Origin: UBA4615 sp044368415
GTDB lineage: Bacteria > Pseudomonadota > Gammaproteobacteria > Burkholderiales > Burkholderiaceae_E
DNA length: 64,000 bases
Assembly (NCBI GenBank): GCA_044368415.1
Contig: JBIPLJ010000012.1
Coordinates: 16,646-80,645 of the forward strand
Direction of reading: 5' to 3'
Shown here: piece by piece, positions 7,546-15,096 of the stretch
Numbering within the stretch: position 1 is the stretch's first letter
Layout of the letters: every line of letters starts with the position of its first letter
Notes under the pieces: model-generated
Databases searched by the model: none
What the model saw: only the letters and a program-made list of their open reading frames with translations
Told to the model about the DNA's origin: nothing
Made by a program: the position numbers and the translations under genes

Positions 7546-8927
7546 AGCGTCTGTACATTCGGATCTACCTGTCGATGATCGCCAGCCTGGCGATCTTCGC
7601 GCTGATCGCCGCGCTCGGCTGGAAGTTCGCCTTCGACCGCGAGCATGCTTCGCGCGACGAGCGGGCGCTGGTCGCCGAGGTGGTCGCGGCGCTGCTGCCG
7701 CCGGCCGACGCGCCGCCCGAGGCGCAGCGCGCCGTGCTCGAGCGCTGGCATCTGCGCACCGGCGTCGACGTCGCGCTGTTCGATGTGCGGCGGGTACCCA
7801 TCGCGTCGGCCGGCCGGCCGGTGCCGCCACCCATGCGGGTCGACGGCGGACGCGAAGGGCAGGAGGGCTGGAGCGCCTGGCGCGATGCGGCCGAGCACGG
7901 GCCGCCGGCCTGGTCGGTGCGCCTGCCCGACGGCCGCTGGGCGGTCGCGCGGATCTGGCGCTTCAAGGGCGGCCCGCCCTTCGGCTGGGGCGCCGTGCTG
8001 CTGGCGCTCACGCTGGCGGTCGCGATCGGCGCCTATCCGATGGTGCGCCGGCTCACACATCGGCTCGAGCGGCTGCAGCGGGGCGTCGAGGCGCTCGGCT
8101 CGGGCGACCTGTCGGCGCGCGTGCCGGTGCAGGGCCGCGACGAGGTCGCCGCGCTCGCGGCGAGCTTCAACCGCTCGGCCGAGCGGATCGAGACGCTGGT
8201 GCGCGCGCAGCGCTCGCTGCTGGCCAACGCCTCGCATGAGCTGCGCTCACCGTTGGCGCGGCTGAAGATGGCCACGGTGCTGCTGACCGAGCCGTCCGAG
8301 GGCGGCTCCGGTCCCGGCGGCAACGGCGGCGGCGTCGCCACGGACGTCGCCGCCGGGGCGCAGCGGGCGGCGCTGCGCGACGAGGTCGAGCGCAACGTCG
8401 GCGAGCTCGACGCGCTGATCGAGGAGATCCTGCTGGCGAGCCGCCTGGACGCCGGCGCAGGCATCGCGCGTGAGCCGGTCGACCTGCTGACGCTGCTCGC
8501 CGAGGAGGCGGGGCGGGCGCAGGCGACGCTGTCTATCGACGGGGAGAGTGCCGACGCCCCGATCGCCTCCCGCTTCACCGTCGAGGGCGACCCGCGGCTG
8601 CTGCGACGCGCGGCGCGCAACCTGCTCGAGAACGCGCGTCGCCATGGCGCGGGCTCCCCGGTCGAGGTGCTGCTGTCCGGTGGGTCGCGGGGCCCGGTCC
8701 TCGAGGTGCTCGACCGCGGGCCGGGCGTGCCCGAGCCCGAGCGCGAGCGGATCTTCGAGCCCTTCCACCGGCTTGCAGGCCACGGCGAGGCGGCCGGCGG
8801 TGTCGGCCTTGGGCTGTCGCTGGTACGCCAGATCGCGCAGCGCCACGGCGCCGCCGCGGTCTGCCTGCCGCGCGAGGGCGGCGGCAGCCGGTTCAGGCTC
8901 GAGTTCGGCGCCGCGGCGGCACGCTGA
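7542..8927 (+). CDS. Sensor histidine kinase, envelope-stress type
   Basis: Protein of 461 aa starting with GTG inside the regulator stop. It has a first membrane helix (about residues 6-28), a periplasmic domain of ~115 residues and a second helix (about 145-168). A HAMP segment, a HisKA domain with His232 in NASHELRSPL, and a HATPase domain (N box NLLENARRHG, G boxes DRGPGVP and GVGLGLSLV) follow. It is expected to sense a periplasmic signal and phosphorylate the preceding regulator. The short Ala/Pro-rich periplasmic domain is compatible with control by the neighbouring Spy/CpxP-like protein, but that link is inferred from gene order only. Confidence 0.9.
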   Translation: MKRLYIRIYLSMIASLAIFALIAALGWKFAFDREHASRDERALVAEVVAALLPPADAPPEAQRAVLERWHLRTGVDVALFDVRRVPIASAGRPVPPPMRVDGGREGQEGWSAWRDAAEHGPPAWSVRLPDGRWAVARIWRFKGGPPFGWGAVLLALTLAVAIGAYPMVRRLTHRLERLQRGVEALGSGDLSARVPVQGRDEVAALAASFNRSAERIETLVRAQRSLLANASHELRSPLARLKMATVLLTEPSEGGSGPGGNGGGVATDVAAGAQRAALRDEVERNVGELDALIEEILLASRLDAGAGIAREPVDLLTLLAEEAGRAQATLSIDGESADAPIASRFTVEGDPRLLRRAARNLLENARRHGAGSPVEVLLSGGSRGPVLEVLDRGPGVPEPERERIFEPFHRLAGHGEAAGGVGLGLSLVRQIAQRHGAAAVCLPREGGGSRFRLEFGAAAAR

Positions 8928-8951
8928 GCGCGTCGCCGCGACGTGCCGGCC

Positions 8952-9920
8952 TCACTTGGGCGGCTGGCGCGTGCCCTGGGTCACCGGGTATCCGGGGCGC
9001 CCGGTCTTCATCCACTGGACGATGTTGCGCGCGGCCTTCGTGCGCAGCTCGACCTCCGAGGCCACCGAGTAGAACGCCGAATGCGGCGAGAAGATCACCC
9101 GCGGGTCGGCGAGCAGCGGGTGGTCGGTGGGCACCGGCTCGGTTGGCAGCACGTCTAGGCCCACGCCGGCGAGCCGGCCCTCGCCGACCACCGCGGTGAG
9201 GCCTTCGAGGTCGATGATGCCGCCGCGCGCGGTATTCACCAGGTACGAGCCTGGCTTCATCCGGCGCAGCAGGTCGGCACCGACCAGCCCGCGGGTGTCG
9301 TCGTTCAAGAGGCAGTGGATCGAGATCGCGTCGGCCTGCGCGAAGAGCTGCTCGAGCGACACGCGCTCCACGTAGGCCGGGAAGTCGCCCTCGATCAGGT
9401 TCGGGTCGTGTGCGATCACGTGCTTGAAGGTGTTGCGCGCGATGTGTGCGAAACGCTTGCCGATGCGGCCCAGACCCAGCACGCCGACGGTCATGTCGGT
9501 CAGCCGCGGTACGCGGCCGGCGCTGGTGTAGTGCCAAGTGCCGGCCTTCACGTCGGTGTTCCAGCGAACGATGTTGCGGATCGACGCGAGGATCATCGCG
9601 AAGGCGTGGCTCGAGACCTCGCCGACGCCGTAGTCGGGACTGTTAGCGACCCAGACGCCGGCGGCCTGCGCGGCCCGCGCGTCGATGGTGTCGTAGCCGG
9701 CGCCGATCCGCGACGCCAGGCCGATGCCGGGGCACGCGGCGAAGACCTTCGCGCCGACCGGCGCGTATTGCACGAGCAGCGCCGAGCAGCCCTCGGCGGC
9801 GGCGATCACCTCGTCCTCGGTCTTGCACTGCGCCTCGATCAGCTGGATGCCGGCCTCGCGGAACAGGGTGCGCTCGAGCGAGACGTCGAGCATGTCGTAG
9901 TCGGTGAACAGGACTTTCAT
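8952..9920 (-). CDS. C-terminal-binding-type D-2-hydroxyacid dehydrogenase
   Basis: NAD-dependent dehydrogenase of 322 aa. It has the Rossmann motif GVLGLGRIGKRF, the catalytic arginine in NTARGG, the Glu region DVLPTEPVP and the general-base histidine in SPHSAF. The family reduces 2-oxo acids to D-2-hydroxyacids or the reverse. It lies downstream of the LacI-type regulator on the same strand, 75 bp away, with an 18-bp tandem repeat in the gap. The start at 9920 is preceded on the minus strand by CGAGGAGC. The second 2-hydroxyacid dehydrogenase at 14063 belongs to the same locus but is clearly a different subfamily. Confidence 0.88.
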   Translation of the reverse strand: MKVLFTDYDMLDVSLERTLFREAGIQLIEAQCKTEDEVIAAAEGCSALLVQYAPVGAKVFAACPGIGLASRIGAGYDTIDARAAQAAGVWVANSPDYGVGEVSSHAFAMILASIRNIVRWNTDVKAGTWHYTSAGRVPRLTDMTVGVLGLGRIGKRFAHIARNTFKHVIAHDPNLIEGDFPAYVERVSLEQLFAQADAISIHCLLNDDTRGLVGADLLRRMKPGSYLVNTARGGIIDLEGLTAVVGEGRLAGVGLDVLPTEPVPTDHPLLADPRVIFSPHSAFYSVASEVELRTKAARNIVQWMKTGRPGYPVTQGTRQPPK

Positions 9921-9928
9921 CGAGGCTC

Positions 9929-9964
9929 CTCGGAACGGTGGGAATGCTCGGAACGGTGGGAATG
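9929..9964. repeat. Two tandem copies of an 18-bp sequence
   Basis: The stretch contains CGGAACGGTGGGAATG at 9931-9946 and again at 9949-9964, each preceded by CT, giving an exact 18-bp direct repeat. It fills the gap between the LacI-type gene and the dehydrogenase gene. The copy nearer the dehydrogenase touches its ribosome-binding site. It may be a regulator-binding pair or a simple duplication. Confidence 0.7.
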
Positions 9965-9995
9965 ATAGGGGGGCAGGTCGGCGGTTCGGTTCGAT

Positions 9996-11048
9996 TCAGG
10001 CGGATTCGCGCCGGACGATCTCGAATCCGAGGTCGGTGCGCGTGCCGGGCGCGGGCCCCCCGTCCAGCCGGGCGAGCAGAGCCGTCGCCGCGTGCGTGCC
10101 GATGTCGTGGCCGGGTATGTGCACCGTGCTGAGCGCGGGCTGCGTATGGGCGGCCATGTCGAAGTCGCCGAAGCCGAGCACCGAGAGCCGCCCGGGCACG
10201 GCGAGGCCGCGGTCGGCCGCGGCCCGCAGCGCGGCAGTCGCGAGCGCGTCGTTCGCGCAGAAGAGCGCATCGACAGAAGGATGTGCGTCGAGCAGCGCGC
10301 TGACGGCCGCTCGGCCCTCAGCGGCGCTCAACGAGTCGTCGACGAACGCCGTCAGCGGCGCCTGCGCGCCGGCCTCGCGCGCAGCCTCGCGCAGGCCTCG
10401 CAGGCGCTTGCCCGAGCGCACCTCCTGCCCGGGCGCGCTGCCGACGAAGGCCCAGCGGCGCCGGCCCCGCGCGTTGAGGAAGCGGCCGGCCTCACGGCCA
10501 GCTGTCACGTTCGAGAAGCCCACCAGCATGTCGATCGGATGCGCGCACAGGTCCCAGATCTCGACGACCGGCAGCGCGTGGCGGGTAAGCAGCTCGCGCG
10601 TTTCGTCGGCATGCGAGACCCCCGTCAGCACCAGCGCGTCGACCCGCCGGCCGAGGAAGCTGCGTACCAGCGCGGCTTCGGCCCGGGGGTCGTCGCCGCT
10701 GTCGCCCAGCATCAGCGCGTAGCCGGCCGGTCGCAGCACCGAGGACAGCCCGTGCACCGTGCTCGCGTAGACCGAGTTCATCAGGGTGGGCACGATCGCG
10801 GCCACCACGCGGCTGCGGCTCGAGGCGAGCGCGCTGGCCGAACCGTTCGGCAGGTAACCGAGCCGGGCGACCGCGCGGCGCACCGCGTCCAGCGTCGCCG
10901 GGGCGACCCGTTCCGGATCCCGCAGCGCCCGCGACACGGTCATGCTCGAGACGCCCGCGGCGCGTGCCACCTCGACCAGGCGCACGGGCGCCCTTCGGCC
11001 GATGCCGCGCGCCTCGGCCGCGGCCGTTTGTGCGGTGCGCCTTGACAT
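9996..11048 (-). CDS. LacI family transcriptional regulator
   Basis: Protein of 350 aa with a LacI helix-turn-helix (RLVEVARAAGVSSMTVSRALRDP, about residues 23-45), a hinge helix (GSASALASSRS) and a periplasmic-binding-protein-like effector domain (about 60-350). The N-terminal ~20 residues form an extra basic, Ala-rich tail. A perfect palindromic LacI-type operator lies 33 bp upstream, between this gene and the divergent SDR operon. It therefore probably represses itself and that operon and responds to a sugar or sugar acid. The dehydrogenase downstream on the same strand may be cotranscribed. Confidence 0.9.
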   Translation of the reverse strand: MSRRTAQTAAAEARGIGRRAPVRLVEVARAAGVSSMTVSRALRDPERVAPATLDAVRRAVARLGYLPNGSASALASSRSRVVAAIVPTLMNSVYASTVHGLSSVLRPAGYALMLGDSGDDPRAEAALVRSFLGRRVDALVLTGVSHADETRELLTRHALPVVEIWDLCAHPIDMLVGFSNVTAGREAGRFLNARGRRRWAFVGSAPGQEVRSGKRLRGLREAAREAGAQAPLTAFVDDSLSAAEGRAAVSALLDAHPSVDALFCANDALATAALRAAADRGLAVPGRLSVLGFGDFDMAAHTQPALSTVHIPGHDIGTHAATALLARLDGGPAPGTRTDLGFEIVRRESA

Positions 11049-11080
11049 GGCCTTGAGACTACCTCCAAATCCGGCTTATG

Positions 11081-11094
11081 TGTTAGCGCTAACA
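11081..11094. promoter_or_regulatory. Perfect LacI-family operator
   Basis: TGTTAGCGCTAACA is a 14-bp perfect palindrome with a central CG step, the hallmark of operators bound by LacI/GalR proteins. It sits between the LacI-type gene (minus) and the SDR operon (plus). Just downstream for the minus strand is CATAAG, a possible -10 for the regulator gene. Confidence 0.75.
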
Positions 11095-11105
11095 CCTGGA
11101 TCCGA

Positions 11106-11303
11106 ATGCAGCACCCGACGATGCGTCTCACCCCTGGACAGGTCGACCACTCTCGCTCCGAGGGATACCTCGTCGTCCAAGATGTCCTCGACGCCGCCGA
11201 GTGCGCGACGCGGCGCGGCGCGGTCGACGCGCTGCTCGCCCGGTGCGCTTCGATTACAGTCCGCCCCCATCCCGACCCCGGTCCCGCAGGAGAGTCCCCG
11301 TGA
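11106..11303 (+). pseudogene. Remnant of a phytanoyl-CoA dioxygenase (PhyH) family gene
   Basis: A 65-codon frame whose first ~45 residues (LTPGQVDHSRSEGYLVVQDV, then LDAAEC and VDALLARC) match the usual N-terminus of PhyH-family Fe(II)/2-oxoglutarate dioxygenases. The rest of a ~270-residue enzyme, including the iron-binding HxD...H, is missing. The homologous part ends near 11250 and unrelated sequence follows. The frame stops with TGA at 11301-11303, overlapping the GTG start of the SDR gene at 11300. It could therefore still be translated as a coupled leader ORF. Loss of function as an enzyme is certain; a regulatory role is speculation. Confidence 0.65.
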
Positions 11304-12046
11304 ACCACATCGACCTCGAGGACCGCTGCGCGGTCATCACCGGCGGCGCCGCCGGCATCGGCCTGGCCATCGCGCAGCGCTTCGCCGCGAGCGGGGCGCG
11401 CGTCGCGCTGTGGGACGTGAACGAGGCGGCCGCCAAGGCCGCGGCGGCCTCGCTGGGCGCCGGCCACCTCGGCGTCGCGGTCGACGTCGCCGACGAGGCC
11501 TCGGTGCAGGCCGCCACCGACGCGAGCTCGGCTGCGTTCGGGCGCCTCGACGTGCTGGTCTGCAGCGCCGGCATCACCGGCCCGAACACCACCGTCGCCG
11601 AGTATCCGGCCGACGCGTGGCGAAAGGTCTTCGACGTGAACGTACACGGCACCTTCCTCTGCGACCGCGCGGTCGTGAGGAAGATGCTCGAGCGTGACTA
11701 TGGTCGAGTCATCAACATCGCCTCGATCGCCGGCAAGGAAGGCAACCCGAACGCCTCGGCCTACTCGGCCTCGAAGGCGGCGGTCATCGGCCTGACCAAG
11801 TCGCTGGGCAAGGAGCTCGCCAAGACCGGGATCCGCGTCAACTGCATCACGCCGGCGGCGGTCAAGACCGCGATCTTCGACCAGATGACGCAGCAGCACA
11901 TCGACTTCATGCTGTCGAAGATCCCGATGGCGCGTTTCGGCGGCGTCGAGGAGATCGCGGCAATGGTGGCCTGGCTGGCGAGCGAGGAGTGCTCCTTCTC
12001 CACCGGCGCCGTCTTCGACCTGTCCGGCGGCCGGGCGGTTTACTGA
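11300..12046 (+). CDS. SDR family NAD(P)-dependent oxidoreductase
   Basis: Classical short-chain dehydrogenase, 248 aa, starting at GTG 11300 behind an AGGAGAG site. It has TGGAAGIG for cofactor binding, CSAG, catalytic Ser-Ile region INIASIAG, YSASK, and ends in GGRAVY. It oxidises or reduces a hydroxyl/keto group on a small substrate. Its stop overlaps the start of the Ldh2-family gene by 1 bp (TGATG), so both are one operon, probably under the LacI operator upstream. The substrate is unknown; sugar-acid, 3-oxoacyl and hydroxyacid SDRs share these motifs. Confidence 0.88.
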   Translation: MNHIDLEDRCAVITGGAAGIGLAIAQRFAASGARVALWDVNEAAAKAAAASLGAGHLGVAVDVADEASVQAATDASSAAFGRLDVLVCSAGITGPNTTVAEYPADAWRKVFDVNVHGTFLCDRAVVRKMLERDYGRVINIASIAGKEGNPNASAYSASKAAVIGLTKSLGKELAKTGIRVNCITPAAVKTAIFDQMTQQHIDFMLSKIPMARFGGVEEIAAMVAWLASEECSFSTGAVFDLSGGRAVY

Positions 12047-13131
12047 TGGCTGCGCCCTCCGAGGCGGCGGGCGCGCCGCCGCCGCGCCACGACGCTCGCG
12101 CGCTGGTCACGTTTGCGCTCGCGCTGCTGCGCTCGAGCGGGCTCGAGGCGGCGCTGGCGACCGACGTCGCCGAGGTGCTGGTCGAGGGCGACCTGCTCGG
12201 CCACGACACCCACGGCCTCGCGCTGCTCGCCGGCTACCTCGGTGCGCTCGACCGAGGCGCGATGGCGAAGTCGGGCGCGCCCAATGTGATCGCCGAGCGC
12301 ACCGTCGCCGCCACCTGGGACGGCCGCCGCTTGCCCGGCCCGGCCCTGGTGCGCCGCGCGATCGACTGGGCTGCGCCGCGGGCCCGCGAGCACGGCTGCG
12401 CGACGGTCGCGATCCGCCGCAGCCACCACATCGCCTGCCTCGCGGCCTATCTCGAGGCGACGGTGCGCAGCGGGCTGATGGTCGAGATCTACAGTTCGGA
12501 CCCGGCGGTGGCCAGCGTCGCGCCCTTCGGCGGCACGCAGGCGGTGTTCACGCCGAACCCGATGGCGATGGGCTTCCCGACCTCGGGCGACCCGGTGCTG
12601 ATTGACATCTCCGCGTCGATCACCACCAACGGCATGAGCAACCGGCTCAAGGCGGCCGGCCGGCGCGGTGCGCACAGCTGGTGGCTCGACGCGCTCGGTC
12701 AGCCGAGCGACGACCCGGCGGTGCTGTTCACGCAGCCCCCAGGCACGATCCTGCCGCTCGGCGGCGTCGATGCCGGCCACAAGGGCTACGGGCTGGCGCT
12801 CGCCATCGAGGCGATGACCGGCGGCCTCGCGGGCTATGGCCGCGCTGACGTGCCCGAGGGCTGGGGTGCGACGGTCTGCGTGCGGGTGAGCGACCCCGAG
12901 GCCTTCGCGGGGCTCGGCGCCTTCACGCTGCAGACCGACTGGATCGCGCAGGCCTGCCATGGATCGGTGCCGCGCGACCCGGCGCAGCCGGTGCGCCTGC
13001 CGGGTGAGCGTGCGCTCGCTCGCAAGCGCGAGCAGCACGCGCGCGGCGTGGCGCTGCATCCGTCGATCCTGCCGGCGCTCGCGCCCTGGGCGGCACGGTT
13101 CGGGGTGGTGGCACCGGTCGTCGTTGGCTGA
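12046..13131 (+). CDS. Ldh2/MDH family oxidoreductase (YlbC/YiaK-like)
   Basis: Protein of 361 aa of the malate/L-lactate dehydrogenase family that does not share the classical Rossmann fold. Motifs include HDTHGLALLAGY, SHHIACLAAY, FTPNPMAMGFPT and GHKGYGLALAIE. Family members reduce 2-oxo acids or imines: 2,3-diketo-L-gulonate, ureidoglycolate, (R)-sulfolactate or piperideine carboxylate. Together with the D-2-hydroxyacid dehydrogenases in this locus it could interconvert the two stereoisomers of a 2-hydroxyacid through the keto form. The substrate cannot be read from the sequence. Confidence 0.85.
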   Translation: MAAPSEAAGAPPPRHDARALVTFALALLRSSGLEAALATDVAEVLVEGDLLGHDTHGLALLAGYLGALDRGAMAKSGAPNVIAERTVAATWDGRRLPGPALVRRAIDWAAPRAREHGCATVAIRRSHHIACLAAYLEATVRSGLMVEIYSSDPAVASVAPFGGTQAVFTPNPMAMGFPTSGDPVLIDISASITTNGMSNRLKAAGRRGAHSWWLDALGQPSDDPAVLFTQPPGTILPLGGVDAGHKGYGLALAIEAMTGGLAGYGRADVPEGWGATVCVRVSDPEAFAGLGAFTLQTDWIAQACHGSVPRDPAQPVRLPGERALARKREQHARGVALHPSILPALAPWAARFGVVAPVVVG

Positions 13132-13146
13132 GCCGCCGGAGCCGAC

Positions 13147-13944
13147 ATGACTGCACACCCCTCCAGGACGGCCCGATGGCTGCTCACGCAGCATCGCGAG
13201 CGCCGGACCTTCCGGTCGTTCCCGCCAGGCATCCGGCCCGGCAGCCTCGCCGACGCCTATCTCGCGCAGGCCCGCTTCGTCGACCTCAAGGCGCGCGACT
13301 GCGGCGCGCCGATCGGCTGGAAGATCGCGCTCTCCAATCCCGCGATGCAGCGGCTGGTTGGGTTGGATGCGCCGGTCGCGGGCCGGCTGCTGTCCGGCCA
13401 GCTGGTGGCGGGGCCGGCGAGCACGCGGGTCGGGGCCTACGGGCGACTCTTGATCGAGTTCGAGATCGCGGTCGAACTCGGCGCGGACCTGCCTGCCCCA
13501 GGCGGCCAGTGCAGTCGCGAGCAGGCGCGCGCCGCGGTGGCGGCCGTGTGTCCGGCCTTCGAGCTGGCCGACGACCGTGATGCCGACTACGCGCGGCTCG
13601 GCGACGAGGCCTTCCAGTTGGTGGCGGACAATGCCTGGAACGAAGGCGCGGTGCTGGGCATGCGCCGTGACGACTGGGCCGGCCTGGACCTCGAGGCCAT
13701 CGTCGGCCGGGTGTTCTGCGACGACGTGCCGGTCGGCAGCGGCCGGGGCGGCGACCTGATGGGGCATCCGCTGGATGCGCTCGCCTGGCTGGCCGGCAGC
13801 GCCGCGTCGCGCGGCCTGATGATGTGTCGCGGCGATGTCGCGATCCTCGGCAGCCTGGTCACCTCCCGGTTTCCGAAGGCGGGCGAACGCTGGCGCTTCG
13901 AGCTCGAGGGCTTCGCGCCGCTGCTGCTGTCCATCGAGCCCTGA
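13147..13944 (+). CDS. 2-keto-4-pentenoate hydratase family protein (MhpD-like, FAH superfamily)
   Basis: Protein of 265 aa with the hydratase/decarboxylase version of the FAH fold. Visible are IGWKIALSN near the N-terminus, a metal-ligand region LLIEFEIAVELG and a later AFELADDR. Members hydrate 2-oxo-4-enoic acids or decarboxylate oxalocrotonate-type acids in aromatic or sugar-acid pathways. It follows the Ldh2-family gene by 15 bp and is likely in the same operon. No meta-cleavage dioxygenase is nearby, so a sugar-acid role is more likely than aromatic degradation; this is an inference from context. Confidence 0.82.
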   Translation: MTAHPSRTARWLLTQHRERRTFRSFPPGIRPGSLADAYLAQARFVDLKARDCGAPIGWKIALSNPAMQRLVGLDAPVAGRLLSGQLVAGPASTRVGAYGRLLIEFEIAVELGADLPAPGGQCSREQARAAVAAVCPAFELADDRDADYARLGDEAFQLVADNAWNEGAVLGMRRDDWAGLDLEAIVGRVFCDDVPVGSGRGGDLMGHPLDALAWLAGSAASRGLMMCRGDVAILGSLVTSRFPKAGERWRFELEGFAPLLLSIEP

Positions 13945-14017
13945 GGCGGGACGCGCGCGACGACCGCCGCCTGCCTCGCCTCGGAACGGCCCCGGGCGAC
14001 CCACGCGGGCCCGGGTC

Positions 14018-14023
14018 TATACT
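14018..14023 (+). promoter_or_regulatory. Possible -10 element upstream of the second 2-hydroxyacid dehydrogenase
   Basis: TATACT matches five of six positions of the sigma-70 -10 hexamer and lies 39 bp before the ATG at 14063. A GC-rich inverted repeat (CCCGGG...CCCGGG) lies just upstream. No convincing -35 is seen. Confidence 0.3.
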
Positions 14024-14062
14024 GCGGCGCCTCCAAGACCCGAACGCCCCCGGAGCCTCGCC

Positions 14063-14998
14063 ATGTCCCGTCCCGTTCTCCTGCTGACGTCCCTGCACGC
14101 CGGTACCCAGCAGGAACTCGAATCGAGCTGGCCGGTGCACCGCTACCATGAGGCCGCCGACAAGCCGGCTCTGCTCGCTTCGCTGGCCGACACCTGCGAG
14201 GTCGTCGTGACCTCGGGCGGCCGCGGCTGCGAGGCCGCGCTGATGCAGGCGCTGCCCAAGCTCAGGCTGGTGTCCTGCTTCGGTGTCGGCGTCGACGCGA
14301 TCGACCTCGTGCATGCCAGGGCGTGCGGCATCGCGGTGACCAACACCCCGGACGTGCTGACCGATGACGTCGCCGACCTCGCGGTTGCGCTGATGCTCGC
14401 GTCGCTGCGACAGCTGGTGGCCGCCGACCGTTGGGTGCGCGACGGCTCGTGGGTCGCGCGCGGCGCGCTGCCGCTGACGACCGCGCTCGCCAAGCGCCGC
14501 GTCGGTATCGTCGGGCTGGGCCGCATCGGCCAGGCGATCGCGCAGCGCTGCGCAGCGTTCGGCACCGAGATCGCCTACCACGGTCCGAACCGCAAGCCGG
14601 TCGACTGGGCTTACTACGCCGATCCGGTGGAGATGGCCCGCTGGGCCGACGTCGTGATCGCGGCCTGCCCCGGCGGCGCAGCGACCCAAGGCATCGTCTC
14701 GCGCGCGGTGCTCGAGGCACTCGGACCCACCGGCCACTTCGTGAACATCGCGCGCGGCTCGGTCGTCGACCAGTCGGCGATGGTCGAGCTGCTGCGCTCG
14801 GGCGCGCTGGGCGGCGCCGGGCTCGACGTGTTCGACGACGAGCCGAACGTACCGCAGGCGCTGATCGACATTCCGCGCGTCGTGCTGCAGCCCCACCACG
14901 CGAGCGGCACACACGACACGCGGACCGCCATGGGGCGGCTCGCGCTGGACAACGTCACGGCGTACTTCGCGGGCCGGCCGCTGCTCACGCAGGTCTGA
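14063..14998 (+). CDS. D-2-hydroxyacid dehydrogenase, hydroxypyruvate/glyoxylate reductase type
   Basis: Protein of 311 aa. The Rossmann motif is VGIVGLGRIGQAI, the catalytic arginine is in NIARGS, Glu is in DVFDDEPNVP, and the histidine is in QPHHASGT. It resembles GhrB/hydroxypyruvate reductases with a short form of the catalytic domain. The family reduces glyoxylate, hydroxypyruvate or other 2-oxo acids with NAD(P)H. It is 118 bp downstream of the hydratase gene, with its own -10-like element, so it may be separately transcribed. It ends convergently against rppH across a short tandem-repeat tract. Confidence 0.87.
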   Translation: MSRPVLLLTSLHAGTQQELESSWPVHRYHEAADKPALLASLADTCEVVVTSGGRGCEAALMQALPKLRLVSCFGVGVDAIDLVHARACGIAVTNTPDVLTDDVADLAVALMLASLRQLVAADRWVRDGSWVARGALPLTTALAKRRVGIVGLGRIGQAIAQRCAAFGTEIAYHGPNRKPVDWAYYADPVEMARWADVVIAACPGGAATQGIVSRAVLEALGPTGHFVNIARGSVVDQSAMVELLRSGALGGAGLDVFDDEPNVPQALIDIPRVVLQPHHASGTHDTRTAMGRLALDNVTAYFAGRPLLTQV

Positions 14999-15024
14999 GC
15001 GGGCCGGGCCCCGGACGCCCCGGA

Positions 15025-15096
15025 CCCGGCGGGCCCGGGCGCATCCGGCCCGGCGGGCCCGGACGCCTCGAGCCCGGCGGGCCCGGACGTATCAGG
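15025..15096. repeat. Three tandem 24-bp GC-rich repeats
   Basis: Units at 15025-15048, 15049-15072 and 15073-15096 each begin CCCGGCGGGCCCGG and diverge in the last 8-10 bp. Each unit contains the CCCGG...CCCGG symmetry and could fold into a hairpin. The last unit covers the stop codon of the convergent rppH gene, so copy-number change would alter the rppH C-terminus. Confidence 0.8.

Noticed and set aside
9980..9999. A GGTTCGNNTC-like string suggestive of a tRNA T-arm
   Set aside because: No acceptor, D or anticodon arms can be built around it. No other tRNA-like sequence was recognised in the window, though I could not run a tRNA scan.
12040..14004. A 654-codon minus-strand frame opposite the Ldh2 and hydratase genes
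   Set aside because: It crosses two well-supported plus-strand genes and shows no conserved motif.
15025..15096. Repeat tract as a possible CRISPR or REP element
   Set aside because: Only three adjacent 24-bp units with no spacers; one covers a stop codon. A simple tandem duplication explains it.
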